This document shows, one piece after another, positions 62,456-64,000 of a stretch of 64,000 nt of DNA. Source of the stretch: UBA1444 sp964601085 (GTDB lineage Bacteria > Bacillota > Negativicutes > UBA1444). The notes beneath the pieces were generated by a model that searched no databases, was not told the DNA's origin, and saw only the letters and a program-made list of their open reading frames with translations. Position 1 is the first letter of the stretch; every line of letters begins with the position of its first letter. The stretch is taken from NCBI GenBank assembly GCA_964601085.1, contig CAZRLN010000003.1:62001-126000 (forward strand), in the 5' to 3' direction. The position numbers and the translations under genes are program-made.

Positions 62456-62638
62456 GGAACGCAAAAAAAAATATTACTCACAGTAATGGTGCTCTTATGC
62501 AGTCTGTCGTTCACCGCCTATGCCAATACTGAACCGACAACCATTTACGCGAATCCGGAACACTGGTTGTCGCGCCCTGTTTCGCCGGATAAACCCGTGG
62601 ATGTTTTCTACCTCTTTTTACAGGACCCCAAAAGATAA
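62456..62638 (+). pseudogene. Remnant of an exported protein, resembling the N-terminus of a DUF3089-like hydrolase
   Basis: A strong GGGAGGAAC site is followed not by ATG but by a run of nine A. The frame then encodes a signal-peptide-like stretch (ILLTVMVLLCSLSFTAYA) and EHWLSRPVSPDKPVDVFYL, which resembles the start of DUF3089-type hydrolases, and stops at 62636 after about 50-60 codons. An ATG at 62486 exists but would cut the signal sequence. Both the start and all the catalytic body are missing, so it looks like a decayed gene. The family match is only a suggestion. Confidence 0.5.
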
Positions 62639-62650
62639 ACAGTAATATCC

Positions 62651-62694
62651 AAAGGGGCTGCGCTGAAAATTTGCGTTTTCAGCGCAGCCCCTTT
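62651..62694. terminator. Bidirectional terminator between the remnant and alr
   Basis: A perfect 19-base stem starting AAAGGGGCTGCGCTG around loop TTTGCG, with short A and T edges. It can end both the plus-strand cassette and minus-strand alr. Confidence 0.9.
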
Positions 62695-62754
62695 AATCTG
62701 TTGCCGATTGATTTTTAAGCAGCATGACAGCGATAACAGGCATACGGGTTTCCA

Positions 62755-63873
62755 TCAATTGGCGTTCTTATAGATTCTCGGGACTCGAGGGCTGATGCCG
62801 CACGCCAGCTCATAATTGATTGTTCCGGCGATATTGGCCAGTTCGGTCAGAGTTATTTTCTCCCGACCCTGTCGACCACAGAGGATGACCTCGTCACCGA
62901 CGGTCGCATCACAATCAGGTCCGAGATCAATAACGGTCTGATCCATGCAAATCCGTCCAACCACTCGCCGGCGAATTCCGTGGACCAGTACTTCCGCCTT
63001 GTTGGACAGATGACGGCTATAGCCGTCGGCATAGCCAACGGGAAGAGTTGCCAGCCAGGTCGGTTTGGGTGTTAAATACGTGCAACCGTAATTTACGGGA
63101 GTGCCGGCGGGTACATGCTTGATGAAAACAATCCGGGTGACCAGCGACATGACGGGCTTTAGTTTGAGATGCAGGGACATGGCCGGATCTGGCGGCAGCC
63201 CGTATAGGATGATCCCAGGACGAACCGCGTTAAAATGGGCGGCGGGGTATGAATCCGTGGCGGCGCTGTTGGCCGCGGAAATGACCGGCAATTCAATTCC
63301 GGCATCGTGCAGGGCGGAAAGAGCCTGATTCAGATTGCTTAGCTGAGTCATTGTAAAAGTGGAGTCGGTTTCATCGGCCGTCGCAAAATGCGTGAATAGG
63401 CCTTGGATGATTAATCCGGACATGGATTGGGCCTGGCGGGCAAAAGTCACTACATTTTCCGGCTTAATTCCAATGCGCCCCATTCCGGTGTCAAGTTTGA
63501 GCATGATGCGAATCGGCTGTCTTTTTATTTGACTGATGTCATGGAACACTTCCAGCCCTTCGTTGGATGCCACTGTCGCCGTTAGATCATATTCGGCGAA
63601 TAAAGAAGCCTGCTCCGGCAGGGTAAGCCCAAGGACCAGGATTGGCGCACGGATTCCGGCAGCGCGCAGTTCAATCCCTTCTTCGGGAATGGCGACTGCA
63701 AGCCAGTCGGCGCCGGCGCCCAGAGCCGCCCGGCTGACGGGAATGGCTCCGTGCCCGTAAGCATTCGCTTTCACAACGGCGATCAACCGCGTTGCCGGCG
63801 GCAAACTTGCACGAATTGCCCGGACATTGTGCCGGACTGCGGATAAATCAATAATGGCCTGAGTGGGTCGCAA
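62755..63873 (-). CDS. alr: Alanine racemase
   Basis: PLP enzyme that makes D-alanine for peptidoglycan. The 372-residue product has the PLP lysine Lys35 in VVKANAYGHG, GRIGIKPEN, AANSAATDSYP, the catalytic tyrosine in VNYGCTYLT, and the C-terminal VGRICMDQTVIDL. The start is TTG at 63871-63873, with AGGCG about nine bases upstream; an ATG eight bases further upstream is out of frame. It is the only minus-strand gene in this part of the window. Confidence 0.96.
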   Translation of the reverse strand: MRPTQAIIDLSAVRHNVRAIRASLPPATRLIAVVKANAYGHGAIPVSRAALGAGADWLAVAIPEEGIELRAAGIRAPILVLGLTLPEQASLFAEYDLTATVASNEGLEVFHDISQIKRQPIRIMLKLDTGMGRIGIKPENVVTFARQAQSMSGLIIQGLFTHFATADETDSTFTMTQLSNLNQALSALHDAGIELPVISAANSAATDSYPAAHFNAVRPGIILYGLPPDPAMSLHLKLKPVMSLVTRIVFIKHVPAGTPVNYGCTYLTPKPTWLATLPVGYADGYSRHLSNKAEVLVHGIRRRVVGRICMDQTVIDLGPDCDATVGDEVILCGRQGREKITLTELANIAGTINYELACGISPRVPRIYKNAN

Positions 63874-63960
63874 AGAAACATCGCCTCGCTTTCCTGATAT
63901 ATATTGTATTATCCACGAATGTTACATTTCCCTTGTGCTGACGCAAGTTTTTTGTTTTTA

Positions 63961-63969
63961 TGGTATACT
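63961..63969 (+). promoter_or_regulatory. Extended -10 promoter element for the gene entering at the window end
   Basis: TGGTATACT: a TATACT box at 63964-63969 with TG one base upstream. No strong -35 box is seen. It points to the ATG at 63996. Confidence 0.5.
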
Positions 63970-63995
63970 ACTTTTCAGAAAGGCGGATGGACGTT

Positions 63996-64000
63996 ATGAG
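63996..64000 (+). CDS. First bases of a gene cut by the window end
   Basis: ATG at 63996 follows AAGGCGG with nine to ten bases of spacing. Only five bases are inside the window, so nothing can be said about the product. It is divergent from alr. Confidence 0.4.

Overview
The window is a dense, gene-rich chromosomal segment of a diderm Firmicute, most likely a Negativicute (Sporomusaceae/Veillonellales-like anaerobe). Three things point there. The gene orders are Firmicute-type: gap-pgk-tpiA-gpmI-eno; hpf-secA-prfB; ftsE-ftsX-murein hydrolase activator-ctpA-minJ-like-uvrB-uvrA-uvrC. There is an exported outer-membrane beta-barrel protein. The iron-sulfur and radical enzymes (2-hydroxyacyl-CoA dehydratase-type protein with activator, SufC/SufB without other suf genes, rubredoxin) are those of an anaerobe. 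GC content looks near 50 percent, with frequent TTG and GTG starts preceded by strong AGGAGG-type ribosome binding sites. The organism assignment is inference.

Layout. 1-4900 (minus strand): lower glycolysis operon gap-pgk-tpiA-gpmI-eno, with eno cut by the window edge. 5212-6698: zinc-ribbon protein and spermidine synthase. 6765-7877 (minus): M29 aminopeptidase. 8014-8169: tRNA-Glu and tRNA-Val. 8306-12445: accessory-looking stretch with an exported isochorismatase-fold protein that lacks its catalytic cysteine, nudC (minus) without a normal start codon, a large acidic membrane-anchored protein with a probable frameshift, and a small unknown protein. 12527-14455 (minus): LUD-domain protein and an MFS transporter. 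14610-21900: tRNA-Arg, a DUF3842/thioesterase/unknown/CofE-like run, a single-subunit 2-hydroxyacyl-CoA dehydratase-type protein with its ATP-dependent activator, rph-rdgB-phosphodiesterase and malic enzyme. 21991-22257: three tRNAs.

22654-40507 is a core housekeeping block: cold-shock protein, hpf, secA, sufC-sufB, prfB (with its +1 frameshift site), a DUF2993 protein, DUF5693-csaB, ftsEX, an EnvC-like hydrolase activator, ctpA, a MinJ-like PDZ protein and uvrB. After a minus-strand KimA-like permease come uvrA and uvrC, lemA with a TPM-domain protein, rubredoxin and hisC. An ABC importer of the nitrate/sulfonate/taurine type follows (50914-53663), then ogt, a Cof-type phosphatase, acpS, nnrD/E, an AMIN-amidase and a GerMN lipoprotein.

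58807-62638 looks like an acquired cassette of envelope phosphate-ester enzymes: a Tat-exported metallophosphoesterase, an outer-membrane SphA-like barrel, a class A acid phosphatase and a broken DUF3089-like remnant. The window closes with alr on the minus strand and the first bases of a divergent gene. No CRISPR array, insertion sequence, prophage or rRNA operon was seen. The best leads for undescribed biology are the single-subunit dehydratase/activator pair, the acidic membrane protein with its small partner, the cysteine-less exported isochorismatase homolog, the DUF5693-CsaB pair and the phosphatase/outer-membrane cassette.
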